64,000 bases of DNA from Bartonella sp. ML69XJBT (lineage in GTDB: Bacteria; Pseudomonadota; Alphaproteobacteria; Rhizobiales; Rhizobiaceae): the NCBI RefSeq assembly GCF_028618515.1, contig NZ_JAQITB010000009.1:18609-82608 (forward strand). Reading direction: 5' to 3'. Numbering within the stretch: the stretch's first letter is position 1; every line of letters starts with the position of its first letter. Made by a program: the position numbers and the translations under genes. Below are positions 51,265 through 60,837 of the stretch, one piece after another. The notes under the pieces were generated by a model, which saw nothing but the letters and a program-made list of their open reading frames with translations, searched no databases and had not been told where the DNA came from.

Positions 51265-52806
51265 AACAAATAACAGTATTTTTTATGCTCGCTTTTAAAA
51301 GGTAATTTAGCTTATTCATTGCGCTAAAATTTATTCTAATGGTAGAGAAAAATGAGGAAAATTTTCTAACCTGCTTTATCTCATCATCAATAAGTCAGTA
51401 AAAAAGGCTTGTTTTCTTTCAAACTTATTCTCTGATAAACTTTATAAAAGAAATAGAATTTAAATAATGTCTGACCTACATGGAGAAATATGCCTGCATC
51501 TGGTTAAATCTTAACTCACAAATGCAAAGAGACATTGCCTATTGAGGTAATCAATAAAGCAATCATCATAGAACAAATTGCTCATTGCAAGTATTTGCAG
51601 AAAAATAGATAATATTTAAAAGTATCTCAACATACTCCTATTGCGCAAACTGTGGTTAAAACAGAATGCCACTCAGTTGCCAATTCACGGGCTTGTTTTA
51701 AAGAGACATCTCTCAAGGTACCCAAGCCCATTTCGCGACGGCACCCATGAATGGTATAACAATAAAGCCATTGAGCACCGCCATCTTTACGCTTGTGGAG
51801 TAATAAGCCTGCATCATCTTTATATTTGCCAGCCCCCAATGTTGCTACAGCCCTTGGCACTTAAGACGATTCATAAGAGGCATTTTTACTCCTTTCTTGT
51901 ACAGTTTTTACTCACACTCCAGCCCCGCTTTTGACGTGCACGCAAGTGAACTTGATTGATTCACGATAAGCAGATTTGAAACGAAAGAATCTTACGATAC
52001 TCGGGACTCTCCTTCAATATGAATAACACTAAATTAGCTTTATAAATCAATGTGTTGTATACAACAGAATACATGATGTTTGGTTGATTGAGAGCTATCC
52101 TATTATGCTATAAAATATTGTCATTTAGGGTAGTGATATAAGACCCTACACACTTTAAATGTTTTTAGATGATGTAGTGGATATTCAAAGCAGGACTTTT
52201 CCGTAAAATCTTACGACGCGAATTATACGAATGGTCAGCAGGTGAAACCAACCGAGAGGAGCTGGATTGTTTATAGATTAGCAGTGGTGGGAATCTTCGT
52301 TATTGAGGACTAGAAAAAGATCAGGAGAAAATGTTTTACTGCGCTTACTGTAAATACCCCATATCCAAGACCTGTAAGCGCAAATAAATCAATTACGATA
52401 GGGGAAAAAGAGAGCTTTTGTACATTTCTTCAATTGAGAATATTTCTTTAGGAGTAACTATTACACAAACATTTATTTGAGATTTTTATTCATCTTTCAC
52501 GAAAAGAATAAATCTACGAGATACAGATAGAGTTTTCTAATCATCGCTGTATGAAAATAGAAAATATCCATGAAATATAGTGCAGCAAACCAATTTTGTA
52601 TAATTGTGTAAACAATCCTATGAAATCAAAAACATGGACTCATCTTAGCATTTACAAAATTTCCTCTCTAAACATGTTTCTTTGAAAAGATGGTATACTT
52701 ATTCTTTTCTTCTCGACATTTATGCAGCAGATTCTCCACTGCCCTATACACTCTGTATATATGCATAGTCCATATTTTTAGAAATCTTTTTAGAGCTAAA
52801 GAATGT
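51265..52806. other. 1.5-kb decayed region between convergent nhaA and lysC
   Basis: It contains integrase repeat copy V (51627-52030) and a possible third copy of the ~190-bp repeat (52655-52810). Short protein-like fragments also lie near 52185-52290 (FKAGLFRKILRRELYEWSAG) and 52331-52387 (FYCAYCKYPISKTCKRK), interrupted by stops. No intact gene is visible. The fragments look like a decayed accessory gene. Confidence 0.5.
51627..52030 (-). pseudogene. Integrase 5' fragment, repeat copy V (well preserved)
   Basis: On minus, ATG 51883 begins MNRL-type coding that shifts frame after about six codons. The frame then reads RAVATLGAGKYKDDAGLLLHKRKDGGAQW and HGCRREMGLGTLRDVSLKQARELATEWHSVL, nearly identical to copy III. 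Similarity stops near 51660. The leader to about 52030 also matches copy III (GCACGTCAAAAGCGGGGCTGG and neighbours). The short tail after the break is unrelated. Confidence 0.8.
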
Positions 52807-52810
52807 CTAT
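52655..52810. repeat. Dispersed ~190-bp repeat, possible copy 3
   Basis: TTCCTCTCTAAACATG, CTATACACTCTGTATATATGCATAGTCCAT and AGAGCTAAAGAATGTC follow the block order of copies 1 and 2 at lower similarity. The 3' end touches the lysC stop. Confidence 0.3.
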
Positions 52811-54063
52811 CCCTTATCAAGTCCATAAACAGCATGTAATGTTCTCACAGCAAGTTCAGTGTAAGCGCTATCAATCAAAATAGAGATCTTAATCTCTGAG
52901 GTCGTGATTGCTTGAATATTAATACCCTTTTCTGCCAAAGCCTTAAATGCCGTAGCCGCAACACCTGCATGGCTGCGCATTCCAATACCAATAACAGAAA
53001 CCTTGGCAAGATCACTCTCAAATTGGATAACATCAAACCCAATTTCTTTACGATTTTTCTCAAGAAGAGTAACAGCCTTATCTACATCTGCTGACGGTAC
53101 AGTAAAAGTCATATCCGTTTTCGAGCCATCTTCAGAAATATTTTGCACAATCATATCAACATTAATTTGCTCTTCAGCCAAGGGACCAAAAATTGCTGCA
53201 GAGATCCCTGGACGATCTGCAAGCCGACGCAAAGAAATTTGCGCTTCATCCTTAGCAAAAGCAATACCAGTAACATTTTGTTGTTCCACGATTTCATCCT
53301 CATCGCAAATAAGTGTTCCAGAAGAATTCATTGCATCCCCCGCATCTAATAGATCAGGATCCTCAAAACTCGAACGCACAAAAGTACGGACTTTATGAAC
53401 CATTGCCAATTCAACAGAACGAACCTGTAAAACTTTTGCACCAAGAGAAGCCATTTCCAGCATTTCTTCAAAAGCAACTTTTGATAAACGGCGTGCCTTA
53501 GGCTCTATACGTGGATCCGTTGTATAAACACCATCCACATCCGTATAAATATCGCAGCGGTTAGCCTGTATAGCTGCCGCTATAGCAACAGCACTGGTGT
53601 CTGATCCTCCACGCCCTAAAGTAGAAATCCGATTATCTAGAGATAACCCTTGAAAACCAGCAATAACGGCAACCTGACCTTCCTGAAAACACTGTATCAA
53701 AAAAGATCCATCAATATCTGTAATACGTGCACGACTATGCGCACTGTCGGTGCGAATAGGAATTTGCCAACCAAGCCATGAACGAGCATTCACGCCCATT
53801 TCTTGGAGTGTAAGAGCCAATAAACCCGCTGTTACCTGTTCCCCAGAAGAAACAACAACATCATATTCGTAAGTATCTTTATATATTGGTGAAGCCTCAC
53901 AAGTCCACTGAACAAGCTCATTGGTTTTTCCAGCCATTGCGGATACCACAACCGCAACCTCATTGCCTGCATCCACCTCCCTTTTAACATGCCGTGCAAC
54001 ATTATGAATACGTTCAATGTTTGCTACAGATGTTCCGCCAAATTTCATGACAATGCGTGCCAT
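52807..54063 (-). CDS. lysC: Aspartate kinase
   Basis: LysC phosphorylates aspartate, the entry to lysine, diaminopimelate, threonine and methionine. The 418-aa product has the kinase signature KFGGTSVANIERI, the aspartate site SSGEQVTAGLLA, GRGGSDTSAVAIAAA and TDVDGVYTTDP. Two C-terminal ACT domains follow (from about residue 265), which in this family mediate feedback inhibition. It is divergent from ubiG. Confidence 0.96.
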   Translation of the reverse strand: MARIVMKFGGTSVANIERIHNVARHVKREVDAGNEVAVVVSAMAGKTNELVQWTCEASPIYKDTYEYDVVVSSGEQVTAGLLALTLQEMGVNARSWLGWQIPIRTDSAHSRARITDIDGSFLIQCFQEGQVAVIAGFQGLSLDNRISTLGRGGSDTSAVAIAAAIQANRCDIYTDVDGVYTTDPRIEPKARRLSKVAFEEMLEMASLGAKVLQVRSVELAMVHKVRTFVRSSFEDPDLLDAGDAMNSSGTLICDEDEIVEQQNVTGIAFAKDEAQISLRRLADRPGISAAIFGPLAEEQINVDMIVQNISEDGSKTDMTFTVPSADVDKAVTLLEKNRKEIGFDVIQFESDLAKVSVIGIGMRSHAGVAATAFKALAEKGINIQAITTSEIKISILIDSAYTELAVRTLHAVYGLDKG

Positions 54064-54146
54064 CGCTCACACTCTTACCTTTACATTTCTTCCCTCAAAC
54101 GACAGTGAGAATAGAGACTTACTACCGTATCAGCAAACTATCCTTT

Positions 54147-54175
54147 CACATACCGAATATCTATCATTTGTGCAA
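54147..54175 (-). promoter_or_regulatory. Candidate sigma-70-type promoter for lysC
   Basis: On the minus strand TTGCAC (54175-54170) and TATGTG (54152-54147) are separated by 17 bp, about 85 bp before the lysC start. This is a by-eye match only. Confidence 0.3.
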
Positions 54176-54259
54176 GTTCCGTTATGTTTATATTATTTTC
54201 TCTTGACTTTAAAATAAAATCCATCTGACTTAATCATAAAAAAGTAAAAGGAGCGTGAC

Positions 54260-55006
54260 ATGCTAAATGAAAAGCGTACGACTATTGACCAAGATGAAAT
54301 TAATCATTTTTCACGTATCGCTGCGGAATGGTGGAATCCACAAGGAAAATTTCGCCCTCTTCATCAATTCAATCCAACACGTCTTGCTTATATTAGAGAA
54401 AAAATCTGTTCAGAATTTAATCGTGATCCTGTTTCACTTACACCCTTCGAAAATTTGAGAATTCTTGATATTGGTTGTGGTGGTGGCTTGTTATGCGAAC
54501 CAATGACACGTCTTGGTGCTATGGTTGTGGGGGCTGATGCTGCGCATACAAATATTGAAGTCGCAAAAAACCATGCAGCCCAAAATGGTCTTTCAATTGA
54601 TTATCGTATCACCACTGCAGAAGCACTTGCCAATGACGGAGAACAATTTGATATCATCCTCAATATGGAAGTTGTTGAACATGTGGCTGATGTTAATCTT
54701 TTCATAGCAGCCACAGCAAAAATGCTCAAACCACAAGGGGTGATGTTTGTCTCTACACTCAACCGTACATGGAAGTCATGGGGACTGGCTATTATAGGTG
54801 CTGAATACATCCTAGGTTGGCTTCCCAAAGGAACACATGACTATAAAAAATTCTTAAAACCTCACGAACTTAAAAATTTCCTATTCCAAAATACTCTTAC
54901 TGTTATTGATGAGATTGGTATTACTTACAATCCATTAAATGACAGCTGGAATCGTTCAAAAGATATGAATGTTAACTATATGCTTCTGGCAAAAAATACT
55001 CCGTGA
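54260..55006 (+). CDS. ubiG: Ubiquinone biosynthesis O-methyltransferase
   Basis: UbiG carries out both O-methylations of the ubiquinone ring. The 248-aa product shows [26 protein letters not shown] motif [37 protein letters not shown] and the late [19 protein letters not shown] block. A strong AAAAGGAG site precedes the ATG. The product of UbiA in this window is an earlier intermediate of the same pathway. Confidence 0.96.
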   Translation: MLNEKRTTIDQDEINHFSRIAAEWWNPQGKFRPLHQFNPTRLAYIREKICSEFNRDPVSLTPFENLRILDIGCGGGLLCEPMTRLGAMVVGADAAHTNIEVAKNHAAQNGLSIDYRITTAEALANDGEQFDIILNMEVVEHVADVNLFIAATAKMLKPQGVMFVSTLNRTWKSWGLAIIGAEYILGWLPKGTHDYKKFLKPHELKNFLFQNTLTVIDEIGITYNPLNDSWNRSKDMNVNYMLLAKNTP

Positions 55007-55014
55007 GCATACAT

Positions 55015-55278
55015 TTACAATTTCTCTACGTCTTGCAACAAAGAATTGAGCTCCCCCTCTTCTTCTAAAGTATACAGATCATCACAACCGCCTACATGAT
55101 AATCACCTATAAAAATTTGTGGAAATGTATTACGCCCATTGGCGCGCTGCACCATTTCTTGGCGAAGAGAAGTAGACGCATCAATATCTGTATATTTTAC
55201 CCCTTTTTTATCAAGTAAATCTCTTGCTCTCGTGCAGTAAGGACAATGAGGACGTGTATAAAGTATGATCTCTTTCAT
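55015..55278 (-). CDS. grxC: Glutaredoxin 3
   Basis: The protein of about 87 aa is a dithiol glutaredoxin with the active site CPYC in YTRPHCPYCTRARDLL, the cis-Pro region NTFPQIFIGDYHVGGCDDL, and normal length. The ATG at 55278 has GGAG upstream; the frame also opens at 55302. It uses glutathione, made by gshA in this window. It follows comF on the same strand. Confidence 0.95.
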   Translation of the reverse strand: MKEIILYTRPHCPYCTRARDLLDKKGVKYTDIDASTSLRQEMVQRANGRNTFPQIFIGDYHVGGCDDLYTLEEEGELNSLLQDVEKL

Positions 55279-55326
55279 AATGTTATTCTCCAATCTTTTC
55301 AAATTCGTTTTGGCTTAAAGCTTCTC

Positions 55327-56112
55327 TTAAAAATTAGGAAAAATAGAAGCCTCGTTTAGTACACGCGAAAATGTCAACACATCAACTTGACGCGCACCTG
55401 CACGTTTTAATGTTGCAGCAGCTGCTGTAACTGTTGCACCTGTTGTGAAAACATCATCAATGAGCAAAATAGAACGCCCCCTTAAATATTTTTTCACTTT
55501 ATCAGGTACCTCAAAGGCATTCAACACATTTAGTTTTCGTTCCCTAGCAGATAAATTCACCTGCGGACGGGTATGTCGACAACGCACAAGCCAGCCAGGC
55601 TTAAAATTTTTTTTCTGCGCTCCTGCAATATAACGAGCAAGCTCAGCAGATTGATTATAGCGTCTCTTCAAAAAACGACGAAAATGCAAAGGAATGGAAA
55701 TAATAACATCACAATCATCTATAATCTCGCGCCCAGCAGATACCATCCAATTCGCCATAAAAGATGCCAGTTCTATGTGATCTCCATATTTCAATCGCGT
55801 TACCAAAGCTTGCGCCACGCCTTTGTGAACAATAGCTGAGCGAACACGCGAAAAAGGATAAGAGTGTTTAAGAGCTTCACCACTGAGAAAACCATCTCCC
55901 ATATCACAAACAAAAGGAATTCCCATAACAGGACAATAAGGTTTTGTAATAAATTGGAGTCCTCTCCAACATTCAGGACAAATCGTACCACAAGAAGAAA
56001 CTCTTTGCTTACATCCAGGACAAATTGGTGGATACAAAACTGTGAGCAAGCGCTCAAAGAACTTACTTAATATACTCCCGCCATTTAACGCCACTTCCTG
56101 AAAGTATAACAT
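55327..56112 (-). CDS. ComF family phosphoribosyltransferase-like protein
   Basis: The 261-aa protein has an N-terminal zinc-ribbon-like CPGCKQRVSSCGTICPECW and a C-terminal PRTase domain with the PRPP loop ILLIDDVFTTGATVTAAAATL. These are the ComF/GntX hallmarks. In naturally competent bacteria ComF helps DNA uptake. In Rhizobiales its role is less clear. The neighbourhood of methyltransferase, comF and grxC matches related genomes. Confidence 0.92.
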   Translation of the reverse strand: MLYFQEVALNGGSILSKFFERLLTVLYPPICPGCKQRVSSCGTICPECWRGLQFITKPYCPVMGIPFVCDMGDGFLSGEALKHSYPFSRVRSAIVHKGVAQALVTRLKYGDHIELASFMANWMVSAGREIIDDCDVIISIPLHFRRFLKRRYNQSAELARYIAGAQKKNFKPGWLVRCRHTRPQVNLSARERKLNVLNAFEVPDKVKKYLRGRSILLIDDVFTTGATVTAAAATLKRAGARQVDVLTFSRVLNEASIFPNF

Positions 56113-56297
56113 CGTTAATTTAGGCTTTTATAGCTTCCCTATACAAAAAATCCTTTTACATTTTTTAACTTTAATTCCTTTAAAAACTCTTACTTCTTAT
56201 AAATTTGTTTTTCTTTCACATCATAAGCTTGACAGAACTTGCGCAAAAATGAACCTTCTCAAAATATACGCATTACAAATTGAGAGACTTTAACAAT

Positions 56298-57182
56298 ATG
56301 TCACATCCTTTCATTTTTGATCACAACCGCATTGAACAATTCCGCAAACGTGCTTTCCAAAAAGCAAAAGAAGGATATGACTTTTTACTGTCCCATATGG
56401 CTGAAGATCTCTTGAAGCGCCTCAGTACTGTTGATCGTCTCTTTACATTAGCGCTCGATTTACACAGCCATACAGATCTTGCTGCGCAAGCTCTTCTGAA
56501 AACTGGAAAAGTCCATTGCATAGAACGTATCGAGACCGATATGCTTTATCAAAGCCATGACAAAAAATTTCATTTACGTTCTCGAGAATTTCTTGATTTT
56601 CCCCCCAATTATTGTGACCTTATCGTGTCACTTCTTTCATTACAATTGACCAATGATACCCCTGGCGTTCTTAGTCAGATAAAAAATATCCTAAAACCAG
56701 ATGGCTTATTTCTGGCTGTTATGGCGGGGGCTGGTACACTTAGAGAATTACGTGAATGCCTCCTTCAAGCTGAAATGGAAATCTATGATGGAGCAAGCCC
56801 TAGGATCTATCCTTTTGCCGATATTCGTGAGGTTGGTGCTCTTTTGCAGCGTGTTGGTTTTGCTCTGCCTGTCGCAGATATTGAAGATGTTACCATACGC
56901 TACAATACAATGTTTGATCTCATAAATGATCTTAAAGCTATGGGAATGCAAAATGCGCTCGTCAATCGCTCACGGCGTCCTGTATCCAAACGCTTTTTTC
57001 TCCGTGCAGCTGAAATTTATGCACAACAATTTAGCGATCCTGATGGACGCATTCGCGCGCATTTTTCTTTTATTTGGCTATCTGGTTGGGCTCCTCACCC
57101 AAATCAGCAAAAACCCATAAAACCAGGATCAGCACAAATATCTCTTACAGATGTTTTTGTAAAACACCCTAAAAAACTGTAG
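56298..57182 (+). CDS. BioC/NDUFAF5-like methyltransferase with weak SAM motif
   Basis: The protein of about 294 aa has the layout of the alphaproteobacterial relatives of mitochondrial NDUFAF5: FDHNRIEQFRKRAFQKAKEG, MAEDLLKRLSTVDRLFTLALDL, DLIVSLLSLQLTNDTPGVLSQIKNIL, KPDGLFLAVMAG. NDUFAF5 modifies a complex I subunit. Motif I reads ALDLHSHTDLAAQAL, lacking the usual glycines, so SAM binding may be altered. The ATG at 56298 fits the family start; a TTG lies at 56280. It is divergent from comF. Confidence 0.85.
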   Translation: MSHPFIFDHNRIEQFRKRAFQKAKEGYDFLLSHMAEDLLKRLSTVDRLFTLALDLHSHTDLAAQALLKTGKVHCIERIETDMLYQSHDKKFHLRSREFLDFPPNYCDLIVSLLSLQLTNDTPGVLSQIKNILKPDGLFLAVMAGAGTLRELRECLLQAEMEIYDGASPRIYPFADIREVGALLQRVGFALPVADIEDVTIRYNTMFDLINDLKAMGMQNALVNRSRRPVSKRFFLRAAEIYAQQFSDPDGRIRAHFSFIWLSGWAPHPNQQKPIKPGSAQISLTDVFVKHPKKL

Positions 57183-57196
57183 ATTTAACATGGAAA

Positions 57197-58552
57197 TTAT
57201 TTTTCAAAAATGCTTCTATCCGTTGTCCTTAACATCTGACTGGTTATCGTTCCAGCCAACATTGAATCACTTACATTGAGAGCTGTACGCCCCATATCAA
57301 TGAGAGGTTCAATAGACATAAGTACAGCAACCAAGGAAACAGGAAGCCCCATAATGGGCAATACTATTAATGCAGCAAAAATAGCACCACCACCAACACC
57401 AGCAACACCAATAGAACTCAACGTTACAACACCAACAAGAGTAGCAATCCACATAGGATCAAAAGGATTAATCCCCATAGAAGGCGCTATCATGGCTGCA
57501 AGCATTGCTGGATAAAGACCAGCACAACCATTCTGTCCAATTGTTGCTCCAAAAGAAGCTGCAAAACTGGCTATTGATTGTGGTACGCCAATCCATTGCG
57601 TTTGCGCCTCAATATTCAAAGGAATACTTGCAGCACTAGAACGACTGCTAAAAGCAAATGTCAAAACTGGCAAAACTTTTTTGAAAAACCGGAAGGGATT
57701 AATTCCTGATATGCCAAGCAATACACCATGAATTGCAAACATAAGTATAATACCAACATAGGAAGCGATAATAAAAACCAATAAATTTAAAATATCGGCA
57801 ACGTGTGAAGATGCTCCTACTTTAGTCATCAGTGCAAAAATACCATAAGGTGTCAAAGCAATCACAATACGGACTAACCGCATAATCCAAGCTTGTGCTA
57901 CTTGAATAAATAAAAGTGCTTTTTCCCCTTTTTCTGGATCATCTTTCTTTAAAAGAAGAGCTGCAGCCCCTAAAAATGATGCAAAAATAACAATACTGAT
58001 AATTGATGTACGTTTAGCTCCACTTAATTCAGCAAAGGGGTTTTTAGGAATCAAAGATAAAATCATCTTCGGAATATTCATATCTCCAAGTTGAGAAATA
58101 CGATCCCCAAGAACAGCAGAAACATTTTGTCCTTCATGGATCAAACCACTCGCTGTTAATCCAAAGACATTAACAACTAAGACTCCAACCAACGCTGAAA
58201 GAGCAGTGGTAAAGAGCAATATTGAAATTGTCATTATACTCATTTTTCCAACAGCATAAACAGAATGCAAATGAGCAACTGCTGAAACGATAGAGATAAA
58301 AACCAATGGCATCACAATCATTTGTAGTAACAGGATATAGCCATTACCAACAATGTTAAACCATTCAACCGATTTCAACAAAGTGGTTTCACCTTCTCCA
58401 TAAATAACCTGCAAAATACTTCCAAAAATTAAACCAAGGATAAGCCCTAGCATAACACGTAGTGAGAGACTCCATTTCATCCTCTTACTTTGGGCAAGCC
58501 ATAATAAGAAAATAACAAATAGAAATAAATTGATAAAAAAATTAAATGTCAT
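57197..58552 (-). CDS. L-cystine/dicarboxylate:cation symporter, TcyP-like
   Basis: This 451-aa SDF-family transporter has about nine membrane segments. The serine-rich re-entrant motif [12 protein letters not shown], the [24 protein letters not shown] block and [22 protein letters not shown] are the TcyP/YdjN hallmarks, suggesting cystine uptake. Cysteine supply ties to gshA. The substrate is inferred. Confidence 0.9.
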   Translation of the reverse strand: MTFNFFINLFLFVIFLLWLAQSKRMKWSLSLRVMLGLILGLIFGSILQVIYGEGETTLLKSVEWFNIVGNGYILLLQMIVMPLVFISIVSAVAHLHSVYAVGKMSIMTISILLFTTALSALVGVLVVNVFGLTASGLIHEGQNVSAVLGDRISQLGDMNIPKMILSLIPKNPFAELSGAKRTSIISIVIFASFLGAAALLLKKDDPEKGEKALLFIQVAQAWIMRLVRIVIALTPYGIFALMTKVGASSHVADILNLLVFIIASYVGIILMFAIHGVLLGISGINPFRFFKKVLPVLTFAFSSRSSAASIPLNIEAQTQWIGVPQSIASFAASFGATIGQNGCAGLYPAMLAAMIAPSMGINPFDPMWIATLVGVVTLSSIGVAGVGGGAIFAALIVLPIMGLPVSLVAVLMSIEPLIDMGRTALNVSDSMLAGTITSQMLRTTDRSIFEK

Positions 58553-58832
58553 TGTTTATGCCCACTATTGTTATGCTTGAGATTGAATAATATGCACAAT
58601 CTAAAATCAATGCCTGATATTCGAAAATGGAATATAAAGCTTACAAAGCTTTTACAAAATCATTATTTTTTTAATTTATAAGTTAAAAGAGGAATTTTTA
58701 TCTACTAATAGCTGTTTAAAGAAGATAAAAAAATTAAATAAAAGCACTCCCCCTTAATCTATCAAAGTTTATGGATAAAATATAAACAGTACGCATTATG
58801 TCTCAAAACTCAAAAAACAATTTCAATATACA

Positions 58833-59153
58833 TTATTGTATAAAAAGCATGAGCATTTTCTCCTGCTTTTTAAAGCAACAAAACCTTTTTATAATGCTCT
58901 GTAAATTTCCGAATAATTCTATAGCTTGTTTTTCTTCATACACCCCCAAATTATCCTTGCTAATTTTATAATCAATATTTTGAATTGTTTTTCGCATCAT
59001 TTCTTTTAAAATACGGATCACATTATCGAAAAGAACCTTGACATATTCTTTCTCAGTTCTCAGTGAAAACCTTTTTTTGTTATTTGAAACGCCTGTTGTA
59101 CATTCTCTGCTGTAATAAACATTCTTTTTAAAGAGTAAAAAATATAAACACAA
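58833..59153 (-). CDS. Uncharacterised short ORF
   Basis: The 106-codon frame encodes a charged helical middle (EYVKVLFDNVIRILKEMMRKTIQNID) and no recognised domain. The surrounding region is decayed, and no strong ribosome-binding site is seen. It may be a gene fragment or chance. Confidence 0.25.
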   Translation of the reverse strand: MCLYFLLFKKNVYYSRECTTGVSNNKKRFSLRTEKEYVKVLFDNVIRILKEMMRKTIQNIDYKISKDNLGVYEEKQAIELFGNLQSIIKRFCCFKKQEKMLMLFIQ

Positions 59154-59269
59154 TGATTGTGGGACTTATAACCTCATATTCAAGGATATATAGATAGGTA
59201 TTATCTTATGTTTTTATGTATCGCATTCTTTCATGGGACTATCCCCTCACAAAGCACAGCATATTATTA

Positions 59270-59610
59270 TCCTGCACATTGTACGCTGGTTTTAAAGAAA
59301 TGCCTCTCAATGCTCCAAATTCTACCACACGGCGTAACCTCTAAACAGTATGGTGTAAAGCTATTGAGCACTACGTTCTTTAAAAGCTATGAAGGGGTAA
59401 AGTGAGCATCCTCATCATTATTTATCAGCTCACTATTTTTCGAGAGCCCTTGTATTGAGACGGCTTATAAGAAGCATTTTTACTCCTTTTTTCAGTAGTT
59501 GTTCTCTACCAATCCCGCTTGCAACATACAAGGAACTGATTTTAATTGTTTCACTATAAGGGGATTTGAAATAAGAAAAATTTATAATATTTGAGACTCT
59601 CATTTAATAT
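59270..59610 (-). pseudogene. Integrase 5' fragment, repeat copy VI
   Basis: On minus, ATG 59477 starts the parallel of the integrase gene (ATGCTTCTTATAAGCCGTCTC, then ACAAGGGCT). GTGCTCAATAGCTTTA and TGGAGCATTGAGAGGCATTTCTTTAAAACC parallel the region coding AQWIYRY to SLKQA. The leader to about 59610 matches copy V (AGCGGGATTGG, ATTCATTT-like). It is more decayed than copy V and ends at about the same point. Confidence 0.7.
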
Positions 59611-60837
59611 CAAAACAATAAATTATCGTTATAAGTCAAATGTTTTATTCTAAATATCGCGCGTATTATTTAATATAAATTGGAATAAATTATCAAAAAA
59701 CAGCACATAATTATTGGTATAAATTAGTTAAGAAATATTTGGCACTCCAGCAGTTGTATTCCACATCTACCTGTTTATTATAACAAGAGCTCAATTTCTT
59801 TATGCCTAATTTATTGTTTGTCTTCTATATTTGTATTATTGATATGTACTAAGATATATAGTCTAAATCAGATAGAATAAGCTTTATGGCTATATTAAAA
59901 TAAAAACGATAATGATTTAGAATACCGTGTCGCTAAAGGATATATTAAGGGTATGCAAGAGAAAAATCGAGCTCCTTATACTGAGAGAATATAATAATAA
60001 GCAATTTAGGAAATTAAAACTTGCCAACCTTCATGCAATTAATGATTGGAATAATTCAAAAGAAATTTTCTTTTAGAAAAATTGAAACAAACTTTTATAA
60101 AAATGTTTAAGTACACAAAAAACTCTCAATTTTCCAACTGGTATTAGCCGAGAAAAGCAACTTATGGATACGAGAAAAAATAACACCCAATCCTCTGAAT
60201 CGTTAAAAAACGCTGTTATAATTTGCGCTCTTGCTATATAGATATCTTTTATTATGTTGTAAAGAGAGGAATAAAAGCCTTAACGAGATATTACCACTTT
60301 AAAAAGTAAAAATAGAGCAATATATGCTTTTATCTTATAATAAAAGTTTTTTTTCTTATTCGCATAATAATTGAGTGCTTATAGGTTTATTTTTAATAAC
60401 ATAAGCTACTCTCTATATAAAATAAATAATATATTAAGATAAAAAGAGAAATAATTAAGTAACAAAATAATAGTTAAATTTGAAATCTTATTTAAAAATA
60501 CTTTTTATATTTAAAAAAATTGTTTTCTTATACGTTACAAATGAAACTCGCTTTATTGATAAAGACAGTTAAGAAATAGCTCATGCCTCTTTATGAATCT
60601 ACTAATATTAAGAGCAGAGATACAATTTTGATTGAGAAAATATTATAATGGTGCTGATCTACTATTTCCATTAAGTTAAATGAGAATGCTCAATCACTTT
60701 TAACGCTATACCCTTGATAAAGCTGAAAAATAGGCTTTAAAACCAAATGAAATGTCTCTCTAAAGAGAAACTACAAATGAGTCATAATAATGATACGCCG
60801 CTCTGTAAAAGTGCAGAGTAGTTTTTTGCATTTAAAT

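Larger units (their letters stand above)
58553..60837. other. 2.3-kb decayed, AT-rich region
   Basis: No intact conserved gene is visible. It contains an uncharacterised minus-strand frame (58833-59153), integrase repeat copy VI (59270-59610) and scattered protein-like pieces. These are NKNDNDLEYRVAKGYIKGMQ near 59908-60000, RKLKLANLHAINDWNNSKEIF near 60010-60075, MDTRKNNTQSSESLKNAV near 60163-60240 and YYNGADLLFPLS near 60640-60680. Stops and shifts separate them. They look like one or more dead accessory genes. Confidence 0.5.

Noticed and set aside
54203..54231. TTGACT near ubiG as a promoter
   Set aside because: No acceptable -10 hexamer lies at 16-18 bp from it.
59208..59405. 65-codon plus-strand frame
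   Set aside because: It is antisense to integrase fragment copy VI.
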